IMG/VR virus record: IMGVR_UViG_3300025326_001399
Span: 1-32,175 of that record
Direction: 5' to 3' (one strand)
Length of the DNA: 32,175 nucleotides
DNA from: a virus
The position numbers and the translations under genes were made by a program. Numbering within the stretch: position 1 is the stretch's first letter; every line of letters starts with the position of its first letter. Under the pieces are notes generated by a model. The model was not told the DNA's origin. It did no database searches and saw only the letters and a list, made by a program, of their open reading frames with translations. Shown piece after piece: positions 19,081 to 26,839 of the stretch.

Positions 19081-19771
19081 TCTCGGTTTCCTCTTCCTCG
19101 TCGTCCTCGAGTGACAGCCCGAGGCGTTCGTTGCGACGGCGCTGTACCTCCTGCTCGCGCGCACGCTCGCGAAGGTCCGCGCCGATCTTCACCTCGGCCA
19201 GATCCGGGTTCTCACGCGGACGCGGGAACTTCTTCCCGATGTCGATCTCCGCAACCGGAACCTGGGTCAGCGAGTCGCGATGGTTCGGATTGAGCGCAAC
19301 CGCTCTGATCTGTTCCAGCTCCTTCAAGACTGCGGGGTCCTTCTTGGCGATCAGCGTGGCGTTGTCCCTGACGAAGCTGTCCAGGGCCACGATGCTACGC
19401 GGCTTCGATCTCTGGTGCAGGTACTTGGTCCCTGGCCCGCCGATGAGGTCGAACACGCCGCCGGGCTGCGTCTCAATCGTCCGCTTGAGGCGCATGGCTG
19501 CCCAGCACATCGCGCAACCCTCGCGCATCCCGCTTCCATTCGCCTTGCCCTTGATGAATCGGTAGACCACGAACTCCGGAGCCTGCCGGGACTTGCCCTT
19601 GAAGTCGAAGTCGCAGACATCCCACTCGGGGCATCCGGCGTTCTTCTTCCCGGGCTCCGAGCACGATCCGAACCCGCCTGCGGTGCTCGGATCGAGCGAC
19701 ATCTCTCGCAGTTCGTCCGGAGTTCCGTAGGGCATCGGGTGATGACTCGAGCGGCGCTTCTGCAATTCCAT
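19055..19771 (-). CDS. Cys-rich protein next to the capsid gene
   Basis: ATG 19771 follows GGAG by six bases. The 238-residue product contains C37, C47, C53, C86 and C89 (C-x9-C-x5-C-x32-C-x2-C), which could bind zinc or an iron-sulfur cluster. Its C-terminal half is helical and strongly charged, ending in an acidic run (L-E-D-D-E-E-E-E-T-E-I). It lies immediately after the major capsid gene, but its Cys pattern is unlike standard head proteins. The phage might use it as a metal-binding minor head protein or an unrelated late factor. Confidence 0.65.
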   Translation of the reverse strand: MELQKRRSSHHPMPYGTPDELREMSLDPSTAGGFGSCSEPGKKNAGCPEWDVCDFDFKGKSRQAPEFVVYRFIKGKANGSGMREGCAMCWAAMRLKRTIETQPGGVFDLIGGPGTKYLHQRSKPRSIVALDSFVRDNATLIAKKDPAVLKELEQIRAVALNPNHRDSLTQVPVAEIDIGKKFPRPRENPDLAEVKIGADLRERAREQEVQRRRNERLGLSLEDDEEEETEIVPPATGT

Positions 19772-19803
19772 CGTGATCTCCGTGTGTGTGGGTGTGGAGG
19801 GGC

Positions 19804-19824
19804 GGGGAGCGCGGCCCGCTCCCC
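19804..19824. terminator. Hairpin between the capsid gene and its downstream neighbour
   Basis: GGGGAGCG (19804-19811) and CGCTCCCC (19817-19824) form a perfect eight-base-pair GC-rich stem with a five-base loop, 13 bases after the capsid stop. There is no T-tract, so it is not a classical intrinsic terminator. It could slow decay of the capsid message or attenuate transcription so that capsid exceeds downstream products. Confidence 0.5.
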
Positions 19825-19837
19825 GTCCATGCCGCGC

Positions 19838-20737
19838 TTACCCGGTGAGGCTCGTTTGCACGTCGACCGCGTCCTCGTCCCAGATTTCGCCCACCCCGAA
19901 CTCCTCGCTCCCGATGAAGCGCCACGCGATCAGGTATCGCTGCGGATCCTCGAAGTGGAAGGGGATGTTGTAGGCGAGCATGTAGGCCGTGCCCAGGTAG
20001 ATCAGGTTGTGCGTGACCGTGTCCTGGTAGATGTTGCCGCTCTCGGCGAATTCCATGTCGAGGGCTTCCCACACCGCACCGCGGACCATCGGCATTTCGG
20101 CACCACCGCGGATATTGGCTGCGGTGATCTCATTGATGTTCTGGACGTGCTTCCACTGCGTGGGGTGGTAGCACAGGTACTTGAGCGGTCGCGCCCCCTG
20201 CCGGTTGATGTTCTGGTGGTTCTTCGACGCGATGATGAGTGCGCCGCCCGCATCGAGCAGCAGGGCCTTCGTGAAGTTCTCCGCAGGACCGCCGCGCACG
20301 CTCGTCGAGAGCAGCGGTGCGAGCTGTGCGCCCGCCGAATCCTCTGCCGCCGCGATCGCCGCCGCGATCTGCTGCCGGTAGGCGCGCGCGTACTTCGCAC
20401 CACCCGGGTAGTCGCCGGTCCGTGAGAGCGCCTGATCGCCGATCTCGACTGCCGCGTAGCGGAAGTCGGGCGGGACCGTGACGACCTGCTCGGTGGCCGT
20501 ATGGAAGTTGAGGCTGGAAGGATCACCAGCCGTGGGCGAGAAGGTCTGCACCGTCACGGCGCCGATCTTCCGGACATTGAGAAGGTTTCCAATCGACACG
20601 CCGCCACCGATCACCTCGACGTCCTGATCGAAGTGTCTCGTGACGACGCGCTCTTCGTTCGCAGCGAGTCGGAACATCGCGGCCCACTTCTGGACCAGAT
20701 GATTCGCGAGCTCGGTGCCTGCGCGTTGCGAAGGCAT
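19838..20737 (-). CDS. Major capsid protein
   Basis: The 299-residue product starts at ATG 20737 with AGGAG six bases upstream. It lies directly after an acidic scaffold gene and before head-completion genes, the canonical place for a capsid protein. The N-terminal helix (T-E-L-A-N-H-L-V-Q-K-W-A-A-M-F) is followed by beta-rich sequence, a long helix (A-R-A-Y-R-Q-Q-I-A-A-A-I-A-A-A-E-D), and T-H-N-L-I-Y-L-G-T-A-Y-M-L-A near the C-terminus. About 300 residues is in the HK97-fold size range. I do not match a named capsid family, so the call rests on gene order, size and fold-like pattern. Confidence 0.75.
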   Translation of the reverse strand: MPSQRAGTELANHLVQKWAAMFRLAANEERVVTRHFDQDVEVIGGGVSIGNLLNVRKIGAVTVQTFSPTAGDPSSLNFHTATEQVVTVPPDFRYAAVEIGDQALSRTGDYPGGAKYARAYRQQIAAAIAAAEDSAGAQLAPLLSTSVRGGPAENFTKALLLDAGGALIIASKNHQNINRQGARPLKYLCYHPTQWKHVQNINEITAANIRGGAEMPMVRGAVWEALDMEFAESGNIYQDTVTHNLIYLGTAYMLAYNIPFHFEDPQRYLIAWRFIGSEEFGVGEIWDEDAVDVQTSLTG

Positions 20738-20764
20738 TCGTTTCTCCTATACGAGCGAGCCCTC

Positions 20765-21625
20765 TCAGTCCTGCAATAGCCGGCGCTTCCCGGAGGTCTC
20801 CTCGTCATCCAGTGCCCGCAAGCCCTTCATGTCTCCGGCCTTTGCGAGCCTTTCGGCTTCGGATACGAAGTCGCTGGTTTTCTGTTTGCGCTCTCGATGC
20901 TCTCCGGCCGAGACGCTGCGATGGCTCGACCCCACGTAGTTGCGAGGCCGACGCACTACTGGCTCGTCATCGTCATTGTCGTCGCCGGATCGCGGTTTCG
21001 GTTTCGGTTTGCCAGGGCGGGCTCCGACTGAGTCGTAGAGATCACCCTTCACCGCCCGCAAAGCAGCCTGCGGGGTCTTGAACTCTCCGGATTCCCATGC
21101 GGCGCGGGCTGCGGCTTGCAGCTCGGACGGCATCTTGAGGAAAGAGATTTCGGCCATCGTATCGACGTTCTGCCGCTGGGTTGAGGCGGCGAGGTGAAGC
21201 GTGGCCTTGGCTGCGACCGCGGCCCGGCGAATCGCGGGGTCAGGGTCCTTCTCTTCCAGGGCGATCTGTCGGAGTTGCAGCTCGAGATCCCGTGCGGCGA
21301 TCTCGGCCTCGTGATACCGCTGCTCGTCGGCGGAGCTGCGAGTCGCGATCGGTGGCGCCTCAGCGCCCGCAGCCTCGGCCGCTCGGCGAGCGCGATTTCG
21401 CTCAGCCGCTACGTACTGCTGGTTCTTACGCCGCAGATCCTCGTTCTCCCGCCGCAGTTTCTCGACGGGGTCCTCGTCTTCGCCTCCGGAATCATCCTCG
21501 GAGTCATCGCCAGAGCCGTCTTCGCCGGATTCGCCAGAGCCGTCCTCAGGATCTTCGTCCTCGGTGTCGGGTGGGTCCGGGGGAGTCTCGGATGACAGAC
21601 GCTCTTCGTCGTTCTCGCGAAGCAT
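20765..21625 (-). CDS. Capsid scaffolding protein
   Basis: From ATG 21625 (GAGG upstream), the 286-residue protein has a remarkable acidic N-terminus (residues 6-54, mostly D, E, S and G). A coiled coil follows (V-E-K-L-R-R-E-N-E-D-L-R-R-K-N-Q-Q, about 53-70), then Arg/Ala helices and a basic C-terminal third. Acidic start, coiled coil and basic end between portal and capsid genes is the pattern of phage scaffold proteins, whose basic end contacts capsid. The frame is open upstream of 21625 but that is the portal's shadow. No maturation protease was found nearby. Confidence 0.75.
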   Translation of the reverse strand: MLRENDEERLSSETPPDPPDTEDEDPEDGSGESGEDGSGDDSEDDSGGEDEDPVEKLRRENEDLRRKNQQYVAAERNRARRAAEAAGAEAPPIATRSSADEQRYHEAEIAARDLELQLRQIALEEKDPDPAIRRAAVAAKATLHLAASTQRQNVDTMAEISFLKMPSELQAAARAAWESGEFKTPQAALRAVKGDLYDSVGARPGKPKPKPRSGDDNDDDEPVVRRPRNYVGSSHRSVSAGEHRERKQKTSDFVSEAERLAKAGDMKGLRALDDEETSGKRRLLQD

Positions 21626-21644
21626 CTGATCCTCGTGGTGTGTG

Positions 21645-23636
21645 TTAGACCAGAGCGCCGTTGGTCGGCGCCCCGTTTGGGCTGCGAGCAGGGGTGCCAT
21701 TGGTACGGCCAGCGGGGGCCGCTCCCGCAGGGCCTCCCGCCGACACCCCGGCTTGCAGCCTTCTCAAATCGTCGTTGAAGCTCCGGTTCGACTGCTGATC
21801 CGCCAGGGATGCCTGAGTCCTCACCTGCATCGCCTGCTGCTCCTGCTGCCACTCCAGGAGATCCTGCTCGTACTCGAGGAGGTCGGCGATGTTGATCCCG
21901 TAGGCGCGCGCCATGAGCTTGCGCGTCGGCGGGTCGAGCCGGGCGAGAGCCTGAATCCGTTGCGCGTCCTCGACGGCGAACCGGCGGAAAGCGTTCTCGG
22001 TCATGATCGTGAAGTCGTAGCCCGGCTGCTCGTCCAGCCGCAGGAGCGCGAGTTGCCACTGGCCATCGTCGCCGAGCAGGCGTCCGATCCGGCGTTCGGG
22101 GTTGGTCGACCGGTCGCGCGCCATGTCCCACCAGCAGCCAACGAACACGGCCTCCAGCCACTTGAGGTCGTTTGTGAGACCGCGCGCGGGCAGTTCCTGG
22201 ACCTCCTGCATGGCCTGAATGGTCCCGACCGGGATGTCGCGCGAGCGGCCGGCGTCGAGCCGGATGTCGTTGCTCGCCTTGGCGCGGTCGAAGCGGCTCG
22301 CGAACGTCTCACGCATCATGCCCCAGGCGTCCGGGGCGCCCTTGGCCTCGAGCATCTCGATCCCGTGGGGATTGCCGAACGGGTAGAAGAGCAGCAGGCC
22401 CTGATCCTCGCCGTTGTACCACTCCTCGCCGCGGTAGTCCTTGATCCGGTCCTCAGGAACGGCCATGCGTGGAAGCGCCTGCATCATGTGCTCGATGCCG
22501 ACGCGGTCGATGACCTCGATCATCTGCTGCGAGCTCCACATCTCCGACGTGTAGCTCTCGCCCACGATCTCCCACGGATAATCGTCGTAGGTGAACATGA
22601 GGCAGGGGAACGACCGCATTTTCTGCGGCCACTCGTCGTCGTAGTAGGGTTTCGACTCGTAGGGCGATCCGATCGTCAGGCGGCCCAGCGGATAGACGAG
22701 GTATTCGGGGAACTCCTCCTCGGCGTCGCGCCGGTGGAGATCGCCGCCGCAGCGCGGACAGGCACCGGGCTCGACCGCGGGCAGCTTGAACGGCATCCCG
22801 TGCTGGCGGGGAGACTTCCAGCCGCAGCCGTCCTCGTCGTTGTAGCCGCACGCCATGTACCGTTCGTCGCGCTTGAGCGTCTTGTACTGCGATTCTCCGA
22901 GGACGGTAGTGAAGTCCTTCTCCCAGAACCGGATCACCGACACGATATCGCCGGCCTGCTGGCCCTGGTCAGCCGGAGTCCAGGGCACCGCGAACGCCTG
23001 ATCGCCCATCTGCGTTGCGCCTGGCAGGATGTCGCCGTCCGGCCGCGGATCGCGGTTGTTCCTCCAGCCCGACGTCGTCCGCACCGTGTCCTTGTGGAGT
23101 CGTTGCGTCTCCCACCAGTTCGGGCACTTCATGTCGTGGGGGTTGTAGAAGTTGCTCGGCCATCCGGTGCGGCGGCCGTCGACCTCGCGCGGCAGGATCT
23201 CGCCGTAGCGCCCCATCTGGGGATCGAAGTCGAGCGCGAGGCCCCACATCCGGCCCGCGAGTGCGAACTTCACCATGCGCTTTCGGAGCCGCCGGTAGTG
23301 CTTCTGGGGGTTGTTGAGTTCCCATTCCATGTACTGCTTTGCCATCGAGGCGAGGTAGGCGTCCGCCTCTCGATCGTTGGGCCGGACGTCGAGATAGATT
23401 TCGGCGCCCGCGACCTGCTCGGTGAGGTGGACGATCTCCTGTTTGAGTTCGCGGCCTACCGGCTGGATGCGCTCGGCCATCCCGTAGCGTTCGCCGCGCT
23501 CGCGCCAGTGCTCACCCTTGAGCCCGAAACGCAGTTCCTCGTCCTGGGAGTAGTTGACCGCCATGAGCGAGTCTCGGCGCTCGAAGTACAGCGCCTTGAC
23601 CCGCTCCCAATGGCTGGCGGTGCCGGTGTTGATCAA
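21645..23636 (-). CDS. Portal protein with an embedded zinc ribbon
   Basis: The 663-residue protein lies between terminase and scaffold genes and has portal-like features. These are a helical N-terminus, a conserved P-W-E-I-V-G-E-S-Y-T-S-E-M-W-S-S-Q-Q-M stretch, and a Gln-rich helical barrel-like C-terminus (L-L-E-Y-E-Q-D-L-L-E-W-Q-Q-E-Q-Q). A CxxC pair occurs at C293/C296 and two more Cys at C263/C271, with C-G and C-G-W contexts, suggesting a zinc ribbon insertion. The nominal start is TTG 23636. A good AAGGAG (23657-23652) is 15 bases away, better placed for ATC 23645. Pro/Gly/Asn-rich tail residues end the protein. Confidence 0.8.
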   Translation of the reverse strand: MINTGTASHWERVKALYFERRDSLMAVNYSQDEELRFGLKGEHWRERGERYGMAERIQPVGRELKQEIVHLTEQVAGAEIYLDVRPNDREADAYLASMAKQYMEWELNNPQKHYRRLRKRMVKFALAGRMWGLALDFDPQMGRYGEILPREVDGRRTGWPSNFYNPHDMKCPNWWETQRLHKDTVRTTSGWRNNRDPRPDGDILPGATQMGDQAFAVPWTPADQGQQAGDIVSVIRFWEKDFTTVLGESQYKTLKRDERYMACGYNDEDGCGWKSPRQHGMPFKLPAVEPGACPRCGGDLHRRDAEEEFPEYLVYPLGRLTIGSPYESKPYYDDEWPQKMRSFPCLMFTYDDYPWEIVGESYTSEMWSSQQMIEVIDRVGIEHMMQALPRMAVPEDRIKDYRGEEWYNGEDQGLLLFYPFGNPHGIEMLEAKGAPDAWGMMRETFASRFDRAKASNDIRLDAGRSRDIPVGTIQAMQEVQELPARGLTNDLKWLEAVFVGCWWDMARDRSTNPERRIGRLLGDDGQWQLALLRLDEQPGYDFTIMTENAFRRFAVEDAQRIQALARLDPPTRKLMARAYGINIADLLEYEQDLLEWQQEQQAMQVRTQASLADQQSNRSFNDDLRRLQAGVSAGGPAGAAPAGRTNGTPARSPNGAPTNGALV

Positions 23637-23660
23637 GTCGGCGATGAGCGGCTCCTTCGG

Positions 23661-24353
23661 TTACTGCTCCGTGTAGTACTCAAATCGAACTCTGCACGCA
23701 CCGAATCCGCCCCCCACGACAGCGACGGTGGCGTACATCTGGTCATTCCACCATTGCACCCCGACCGGGGACGCTCCGCTGAAGTTCGCTGCCGTCGTCT
23801 CCGTGGGCCCTAGTGGGCCGGCGGGAATGTAGATCGGGACTTCGATCGTTCCCGTCGTGTTGTCCGTTGAGTGGCCCCCCGATCGGTAGCGATAGCACTG
23901 CGCGCCAAGCCATGAGGCCGGACTCACCGCTGTCGTCACCCTGGGCGCCCACGTCGCCGAGTACAGTGTGACTTTGAGGGTGTCGATCGTGGCCGAAAGA
24001 ACCGTGCTATCGGACCAGAAGACCAACTTCCCGATCGCCACCAGCGAGTCGCGATTGATTGCGACGGGCGCCCCCGTCGCGACCGGCGCGGCCAGGTTTC
24101 GGTTGCCGGGCGACCAGGAGGGCGGGATTGCGGGGTTGAAATCCGGGACGAAGACGTTGAGCGTCTCGGCCTTGCCGGATGCGAGGCTGATCTTGTCGCT
24201 GAAGGGGGATGCCTGGAAACCCGCCGAGAACTCGGCGTAGCGCACCCATTGCAGCTTGTCGGTCCTCCGTGCCCGGGCAGCGTCGGCCGGGCCGGCGAAC
24301 AGTAGAAGCGCGCTCGCAATGATGCCGGCGAGCGCCGCGAGTCGTCTGAGCAT
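23661..24353 (-). CDS. Exported protein of unknown function between terminase and portal
   Basis: ATG 24353 follows GAGGAG by four bases. The 230-residue protein begins with an unmistakable Sec signal (L-R-R-L-A-A-L-A-G-I-I-A-S-A-L-L-L-F, cleavage near A-D-A). The mature part is beta-rich (W-V-R-Y-A-E-F-S-A-G-F, T-L-N-V-F-V-P-D-F, L-K-V-T-L-Y-S-A-T-W) with two Cys. It looks like a decoration- or spike-type jelly-roll protein, and it sits between terminase and portal genes. A Sec signal on a protein here is odd. A role at the host envelope or periplasm is possible. No family is recognised. Confidence 0.75.
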   Translation of the reverse strand: MLRRLAALAGIIASALLLFAGPADAARARRTDKLQWVRYAEFSAGFQASPFSDKISLASGKAETLNVFVPDFNPAIPPSWSPGNRNLAAPVATGAPVAINRDSLVAIGKLVFWSDSTVLSATIDTLKVTLYSATWAPRVTTAVSPASWLGAQCYRYRSGGHSTDNTTGTIEVPIYIPAGPLGPTETTAANFSGASPVGVQWWNDQMYATVAVVGGGFGACRVRFEYYTEQ

Positions 24354-24401
24354 GGTTCTCCTCACGCAATCGAGGGGTTGTCGGCGCCACCGACGCGCGC
24401 A

Positions 24402-24429
24402 ACTATGGCGCATAAACGCCGACTGTCAA
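24402..24429 (-). promoter_or_regulatory. Candidate promoter after the terminase gene
   Basis: On the minus strand TTGACA (24429-24424), a perfect -35 box, is followed after 16 bases by CATAGT (24407-24402), four of six matches to the -10 box. It lies in the only sizeable gap (82 bases, 24354-24435) within the morphogenesis operon, which also holds a small GTCGG/CCGAC inverted repeat. It could add expression of the exported protein, portal, scaffold and capsid genes. Confidence 0.4.
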
Positions 24430-24435
24430 GTGGGT

Positions 24436-26088
24436 TCAGCGGCGCCAGAGCCGTGGCCGCGTCATGATCGGACGCTTTCTCACCGGGAATCCGGCGCGCC
24501 CGAGCGCCTGATTGAACTCCTTCGCCCGCGGCGAGACGCGCTCCTTCGGTGGTGCCTCGAGCGGATCGAGCACCATCCCGAGCCCGTAGCCGAGGCAAAC
24601 GAGCGCCTCCCGGCGTCGCCCTTCGCCGCGAATCACGCGGTCGCGCTCGTCCACGATCACGTCCATGAGCTGCTGCACCACCTCGAGCGACTGGCACTCG
24701 AAGAGTCGGCGCAGGAGGCCGTGCTTGAGTGCCGACACCATCTCGCCCTTCGCGTAACTCGTCTCGACCATCCCGAGCCGGATGCGGCTGCTCTCCGGCC
24801 GCGTCACGTCCCTGTCGCGGCCGACGTAGTGATAGCCGGACGGGAAGGCCTCGGATCGGTAGGCATTGATCGCCGTGAGCGTCGGACCGCCGTAGCCGCC
24901 TGTGACCAGCGGCCAGACCCAGGCATTCGAGTACCGCTCCCCGTAGAAAGCCATGAGGGATCCGAGGCCGTAGGCGTCGAGGAACCCGGTGTACCACGCG
25001 CACACGCGCGGGTGACGGCGCGAGAGCACGATCAGGGCCGACTTGTCGTGCGTGTCGTCCTCGACGCCCAACGCCGGATCGCCGATCACGTAGTACAGCT
25101 CGCCCGGCTCGGGCGGATGCCAGACGCCGACCTTCACGCGCGCCACGATGATCTTGCGTCCCTCGGGCGTGTCCTCCTCGGCGTCGATCCTGACCGTGTC
25201 CGTCTCGGGTGCCGGGATGCACCGTGCTTTCATCTCGCGCAGCACGGCGTAGGCCGGACCCTTGAACGGGCTGTGCCCAGCGGTGTCGACGTGGTGCCCC
25301 CACAGGCGCGCATCCCCGTGCTCGTCGGACGCTGCAGCCCGCTCGGCGCGCAGGAGGTCGGCCCTCGTCAACGCCTTGTTGTCGTAGATCGAGGATTCGA
25401 TCCGAAGCTTGGCTTCGCGGATCTCGCCGTCCGGGATCGAGCCGAATTCCTTCTCGTTCATGAGCCAGCCCCAGCCCGAACCGTCCGCCTTCACGCGTTC
25501 GAGCGGAGTCGCCGTGATGTAGGCGACGAACTGCTTGTCGGCCTGCCAGCGCCAACGCATCTCACGCCACATGCGCTCGGGCGGCGGCTCGTCGGCCCAC
25601 ACCCAATCGAGCCGGATGCCCGCAGGGATCGCGCCGCCGTGCGGGAACAGATAGATGCGCGACCACTTCTCGTAGCGCGTCGCGCGCGACTTCTTGGGCT
25701 TGATGTAGATGATTCCGACCTCGTCGAGCGCGCGGTTGGTCGGCGCCTCGAACGACGGCCACGCGCCGATCGCCTCACGGAGCTTAGCGAGGGAGGCGAG
25801 GCCACCGGCCTTGTAGGTCTGGAGGATCAGGGCGCCCGCGGAGGGTTGCTGGAACTGCGGAATCGGGACGCCGCCGAGCTCCTCCTCGCCGCGGGCGAGC
25901 GCCACCGCGAAATAGGCGCCCGTCGTCGTCTTCGCCGAGAGGTTGGCGCCGTGGGCGTAGACCTCGGCCTCACCGCTGTGGACGACCAGGAGCTTGAGCT
26001 TGTCGTTCTTGAACTCGAAGTCGGCGAGCGGATCGAGGATCTTCGCGCGCTCGACCGACATCGCGACATGGATCGCCTCGATACTCAC
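24436..26088 (-). CDS. terL: Terminase large subunit (packaging ATPase-nuclease)
   Basis: The 550-residue protein starts at GTG 26088 in a GTGA overlap. Walker A is G47-A-N-L-S-A-K-T54, the second Gly replaced by Ala. Walker B is L-D-W-V-W-A-D-E with D166-E167. A coupling motif I-T-A-T-P is at 191-195. In the nuclease half, Y-Y-V-I-G-D-P-A-L-G places an acidic D337, followed by D349-K-S-A-L-I-V-L and D477/D480 late in the protein. The enzyme threads DNA through the portal and cuts concatemers. The non-canonical Walker A is notable but such variants occur among terminases. No recognisable small subunit lies directly upstream. Confidence 0.85.
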   Translation of the reverse strand: MSIEAIHVAMSVERAKILDPLADFEFKNDKLKLLVVHSGEAEVYAHGANLSAKTTTGAYFAVALARGEEELGGVPIPQFQQPSAGALILQTYKAGGLASLAKLREAIGAWPSFEAPTNRALDEVGIIYIKPKKSRATRYEKWSRIYLFPHGGAIPAGIRLDWVWADEPPPERMWREMRWRWQADKQFVAYITATPLERVKADGSGWGWLMNEKEFGSIPDGEIREAKLRIESSIYDNKALTRADLLRAERAAASDEHGDARLWGHHVDTAGHSPFKGPAYAVLREMKARCIPAPETDTVRIDAEEDTPEGRKIIVARVKVGVWHPPEPGELYYVIGDPALGVEDDTHDKSALIVLSRRHPRVCAWYTGFLDAYGLGSLMAFYGERYSNAWVWPLVTGGYGGPTLTAINAYRSEAFPSGYHYVGRDRDVTRPESSRIRLGMVETSYAKGEMVSALKHGLLRRLFECQSLEVVQQLMDVIVDERDRVIRGEGRRREALVCLGYGLGMVLDPLEAPPKERVSPRAKEFNQALGRAGFPVRKRPIMTRPRLWRR

Positions 26089-26324
26089 GGCTTAGGTGTG
26101 GGGTGCTCGCCTACCCAGCGCGCCCGCGCGATCGTTGGACGTCCAAGACCGCGACGGTCGGCCATGTCCATCACCAGCGGACCGAACTTCCGAACCGTCG
26201 CCCCACACGTCAGGCAACGCGCCGGAACGGAGCAGTGGACCTCGTTCCCATTCCCGCCGAGCTCGCACGCTTCGACCGGGCCACCGCACAATCCGCAGGT
26301 TCCGATGATCGTTCGTGTTTTCAA
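26085..26324 (-). CDS. Small zinc-ribbon protein
   Basis: The 79-residue product starts at TTG 26324, overlapping the upstream stop as TTGA, with GGGGAG upstream. It has C10-x2-C13, then C31, and C37-x2-C40, a two-knuckle zinc ribbon layout. A basic C-terminus (R-A-R-W-V-G-E-H-P-T-P-K-P) follows. It sits directly before the terminase, where a small subunit would normally be, and could recognise DNA or packaging signals. This is context only. The TTG start is unusual, but the four-base overlap supports it. Confidence 0.6.
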   Translation of the reverse strand: MKTRTIIGTCGLCGGPVEACELGGNGNEVHCSVPARCLTCGATVRKFGPLVMDMADRRGLGRPTIARARWVGEHPTPKP

Positions 26325-26536
26325 CCGAGCACTCCCCGCTCAAAGGTGGGGCGGGTTCCGGATCGCGGCCCCCCTCGTGAATCCGCGTGGCCGGATGGGC
26401 CCGCCCCTCCCGCCGCTTCGCCTGGGACGTGGACCGTCACGGTGGCGCCGTGGCCGAGACACGCCCAGCAGGTTTCATCGGGTCGGGTCTTCCCGGTCCC
26501 GGCGCAGGCGAAGCACCGCTCTTCCGTGCGGTGCAT
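26321..26536 (-). CDS. DnaJ-type CxxCxGxG zinc-finger protein
   Basis: ATG 26536 is preceded by GGAGG-type sequence. The 71-residue product contains C8-F-A-C11-A-G-T-G and C23-W-A-C26-L-G-H-G, two CxxCxGxG motifs as in the DnaJ zinc centre, followed by a Gly/Arg-rich tail. DnaJ-like zinc domains bind unfolded or partner proteins. A phage using one could help virion assembly. It is a single isolated motif pair without the J domain, so the role is open. Confidence 0.65.
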   Translation of the reverse strand: MHRTEERCFACAGTGKTRPDETCWACLGHGATVTVHVPGEAAGGAGPSGHADSRGGPRSGTRPTFERGVLG

Positions 26537-26537
26537 C

Positions 26538-26729
26538 CTAGTACCTCCGACTGCTCCGCGACTTCTTACGCGGCATCGATTCGCCCGCCTCTCGGGCCTC
26601 GCTCATGCCGATTGCGACGGCCTGCTTGTGGCTCTTCACGACCGGACCGGTCTTCGATCCCGAGTGCAACTTGCCAGTCTTGAACTCCTCCATCACTTTC
26701 CCCATCTTTCCACCACGCTTCTTCTTCAT
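26538..26729 (-). CDS. DUF6496-like small basic protein
   Basis: ATG 26729 has GGAGGAC upstream. The 63-residue protein starts K-K-K-R-G-G-K-M-G-K-V-M-E-E-F-K-T-G-K-L-H-S-G and contains K-Q-A-V-A-I-G-M-S-E-A-R-E-A-G. These are the recurring elements of a short phage protein family I know as DUF6496. It is strongly basic, ending R-K-K-S-R-S-S-R-R-Y. Role is unknown, with DNA binding possible. The upstream extension of the frame is shadow of the membrane peptide. Confidence 0.75.
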   Translation of the reverse strand: MKKKRGGKMGKVMEEFKTGKLHSGSKTGPVVKSHKQAVAIGMSEAREAGESMPRKKSRSSRRY

Positions 26730-26749
26730 CGCGTCCTCCAGAACGCCCG

Positions 26750-26839
26750 CTACCCAGGCGGTGTTGACAGGTGTAACCACAGGCCCCACAACAGCACGCC
26801 GAGGATTGCGGCGATCGTCTCCCGCGTGCGTTGGCTCAC
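26750..26839 (-). CDS. Tiny single-pass membrane peptide
   Basis: GTG 26839 overlaps the stop of the beta-helix gene as GTGA. The 29-residue product has a basic start (S-Q-R-T-R-E-T) and one hydrophobic segment (I-A-A-I-L-G-V-L-L-W-G-L-W-L) ending in P-P-G. Small size leaves doubt, but the exact overlap and clean charge/hydrophobic arrangement favour a real gene. It resembles other tiny membrane peptides in this window. Confidence 0.45.
   Translation of the reverse strand: MSQRTRETIAAILGVLLWGLWLHLSTPPG

Noticed and set aside
18589-19164. Longer 191-residue form of the protein starting at 19164
   Set aside because: The extra N-terminus is Arg/Ser shadow over the upstream gene. TTG 19080 with a nearby AGAGGA is a better start.
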